Of a stretch of 5,363 nt of DNA, positions 4,390 to 5,363 are shown piece after piece. The stretch spans positions 1 through 5,363 of the forward strand of contig JAOZST010000225.1 in the NCBI GenBank assembly GCA_029939535.1. Reading direction: 5' to 3'. The DNA comes from NBML01 sp029939535. Lineage in GTDB: Bacteria; Desulfobacterota; Desulfobacteria; Desulfobacterales; Desulfobacteraceae. The notes beneath the pieces are model-generated. The model was not told where the DNA came from. It did not search any database and saw nothing but the letters and a program-made list of their open reading frames with translations. Within the stretch, counting starts at the first letter, position 1, and every line of letters begins with the position of its first letter. Position numbers and translations under genes: made by a program.

Positions 4390-5363
4390 ATGTCTCAAAT
4401 GTCTGATATTCAAAAATGGGAAGAACTTGCAACCAAAGAACTGAGGGGAAAATCCCTGGAAGCCCTTACAAAAAATACCCCTGAAGGGATCAATGTTAAG
4501 CCCTTATATACATCCAAAGATCTTGAAAATGTAGAATTTATTGATAATCTGCCCGGGGCAGAACCCTTTGTTCGGGGGCCCAAAGCCACCATGTATGCAG
4601 GACGTCCCTGGACCATCCGACAATATGCCGGTTTTTCAACTGCTAAAGAATCCAATGATTTTTACCGCAAAAACCTTGCAGCCGGCCAAAAAGGACTTTC
4701 AGTGGCCTTTGACCTTGCCACCCACAGGGGCTATGATTCAGATCATCCCAGGGTTGCAGGAGATGTGGGCAAGGCCGGGGTTGCAATTGATTCCGTTGAA
4801 GATATGAAAATTTTGTTTGACCAGATTCCCCTGGACCAGATGTCCGTGTCCATGACCATGAATGGTGCTGTCCTTCCCATCCTGGCCGGATATATTGTTG
4901 CTGCTGAAGAACAGGGAGTCAGCCATGATCAACTCATGGGAACCATTCAAAATGATATCTTGAAAGAATATCTGACCCGGAATACCTATATTTATCCTCC
5001 AACTCCTTCCATGAGAATAATTTCCGATATCATTGGGTTCTGTTCGGCCAGTATGCCAAAATTTAATACCATCAGTATTTCAGGTTACCATATGATGGAG
5101 GCCGGGGCTGATTCTGTGCTCCAGGCAGCCTTTACTCTGGCTGACGGACTTGAGTATGTTAAGGCAGCCCTTGCCACGGGTCTTGATATTGACAAATTTG
5201 CTCCCAGGCTTTCTTTCTTTTTTGGCATTGGCATGAATTTTTTCATGGACATTGCCATGCTCAGGGCAGCAAGATTCCTCTGGGCAGAACTCATGGGACA
5301 GTTTAATCCCAAAAACCCAAAATCAAAAATGCTTAGAACCCATTGCCAGACTTCAGGCTGGAG
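4390..5363 (+). CDS. mutB: Methylmalonyl-CoA mutase large subunit, N-terminal 324 codons (cut by window edge)
   Basis: This is the adenosylcobalamin-dependent enzyme that rearranges (R)-methylmalonyl-CoA and succinyl-CoA. Only the N-terminal part of the substrate-binding TIM barrel is present; the family is about 720 residues, so the rest of the barrel and the B12-binding domain lie beyond the window. From about residue 60 the sequence follows Propionibacterium MutB with a constant offset of -10. Thus T75, R77 and Y79 in RPWTIRQY (72-79), R197 in LTRNTYIYPP and H234 in SGYHMMEAG match its T85, R87, Y89, R207 and H244. Tyr at 79 and Arg at 197 mark a methylmalonyl-CoA enzyme; isobutyryl-CoA mutases have Phe and Gln there. 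Other hallmarks are GLSVAFDLATHRGYDSD (102-118), MSVSMTMNGAVLPILAGY (151-168) and PRLSFFFGIGMNFF (272-285). The start is set by GGAGG at 4379-4383. It is likely co-expressed with the epimerase upstream. In this lineage it serves propionate oxidation or formation. Confidence 0.97.
   Translation, partial: MSQMSDIQKWEELATKELRGKSLEALTKNTPEGINVKPLYTSKDLENVEFIDNLPGAEPFVRGPKATMYAGRPWTIRQYAGFSTAKESNDFYRKNLAAGQKGLSVAFDLATHRGYDSDHPRVAGDVGKAGVAIDSVEDMKILFDQIPLDQMSVSMTMNGAVLPILAGYIVAAEEQGVSHDQLMGTIQNDILKEYLTRNTYIYPPTPSMRIISDIIGFCSASMPKFNTISISGYHMMEAGADSVLQAAFTLADGLEYVKAALATGLDIDKFAPRLSFFFGIGMNFFMDIAMLRAARFLWAELMGQFNPKNPKSKMLRTHCQTSGW

Noticed and set aside
4738..4950. Minus-strand open frames inside the mutase gene (also 5085-5312 and 4410-4655)
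   Set aside because: They are antisense shadows of the clearly homologous mutase coding sequence.
4390..5363. Isobutyryl-CoA or ethylmalonyl-CoA mutase instead of methylmalonyl-CoA mutase
   Set aside because: Y79 and R197, the equivalents of Propionibacterium Y89 and R207, are both present, and the adjacent gene is methylmalonyl-CoA epimerase.

Overview
The window suggests a strictly anaerobic, moderately AT-rich bacterium, most likely a sulfate reducer of the Desulfobacterota (Desulfobacteraceae-like). This is an inference. It rests on a methylmalonyl-CoA epimerase followed by a full-chain (MutB-type) methylmalonyl-CoA mutase, a pairing typical of propionate/succinate metabolism in that group, and on the style of the MazF toxin. 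No rRNA or other taxonomic marker is present.

Left block (1-2798, minus strand): a three-gene operon read right to left. A GntR/HutC-family repressor comes first. Its stop codon overlaps the start of an FGGY carbohydrate kinase by one base (TGATG). After 23 bp comes a BtpA/SgcQ-family TIM-barrel protein, which runs off the left edge and is seen only as its first 167 codons. The layout is that of a self-regulated carbohydrate catabolic operon. The kinase would phosphorylate an unknown sugar or polyol, the SgcQ-like protein would act on the product or a later intermediate, and the regulator would sense one of these. The substrate cannot be read from the sequence.

Middle (2799-3150): an AT-rich 352-bp divergent intergenic region. 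It carries two perfect 19-bp direct repeats 25 bp apart just upstream of gntR (candidate operator), a third degenerate inverted match, and a good TTGACA-type promoter for the rightward genes.

Right block (3151-5363, plus strand): a type II toxin-antitoxin module (ribbon-helix-helix antitoxin and MazF/PemK endoribonuclease, overlapping by 7 bp), then methylmalonyl-CoA epimerase with its own apparent promoter, then methylmalonyl-CoA mutase, truncated by the right edge. The two pathway genes are separated by 118 bp containing a hairpin followed by eight T residues, so an intrinsic terminator or attenuator may set their relative expression. The epimerase converts (S)- to (R)-methylmalonyl-CoA and the B12-dependent mutase interconverts the (R)-form with succinyl-CoA.

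The toxin-antitoxin pair sits at the boundary between an accessory-looking sugar operon and a core metabolic operon. No tRNA, rRNA, transposase, integrase or CRISPR array was seen.
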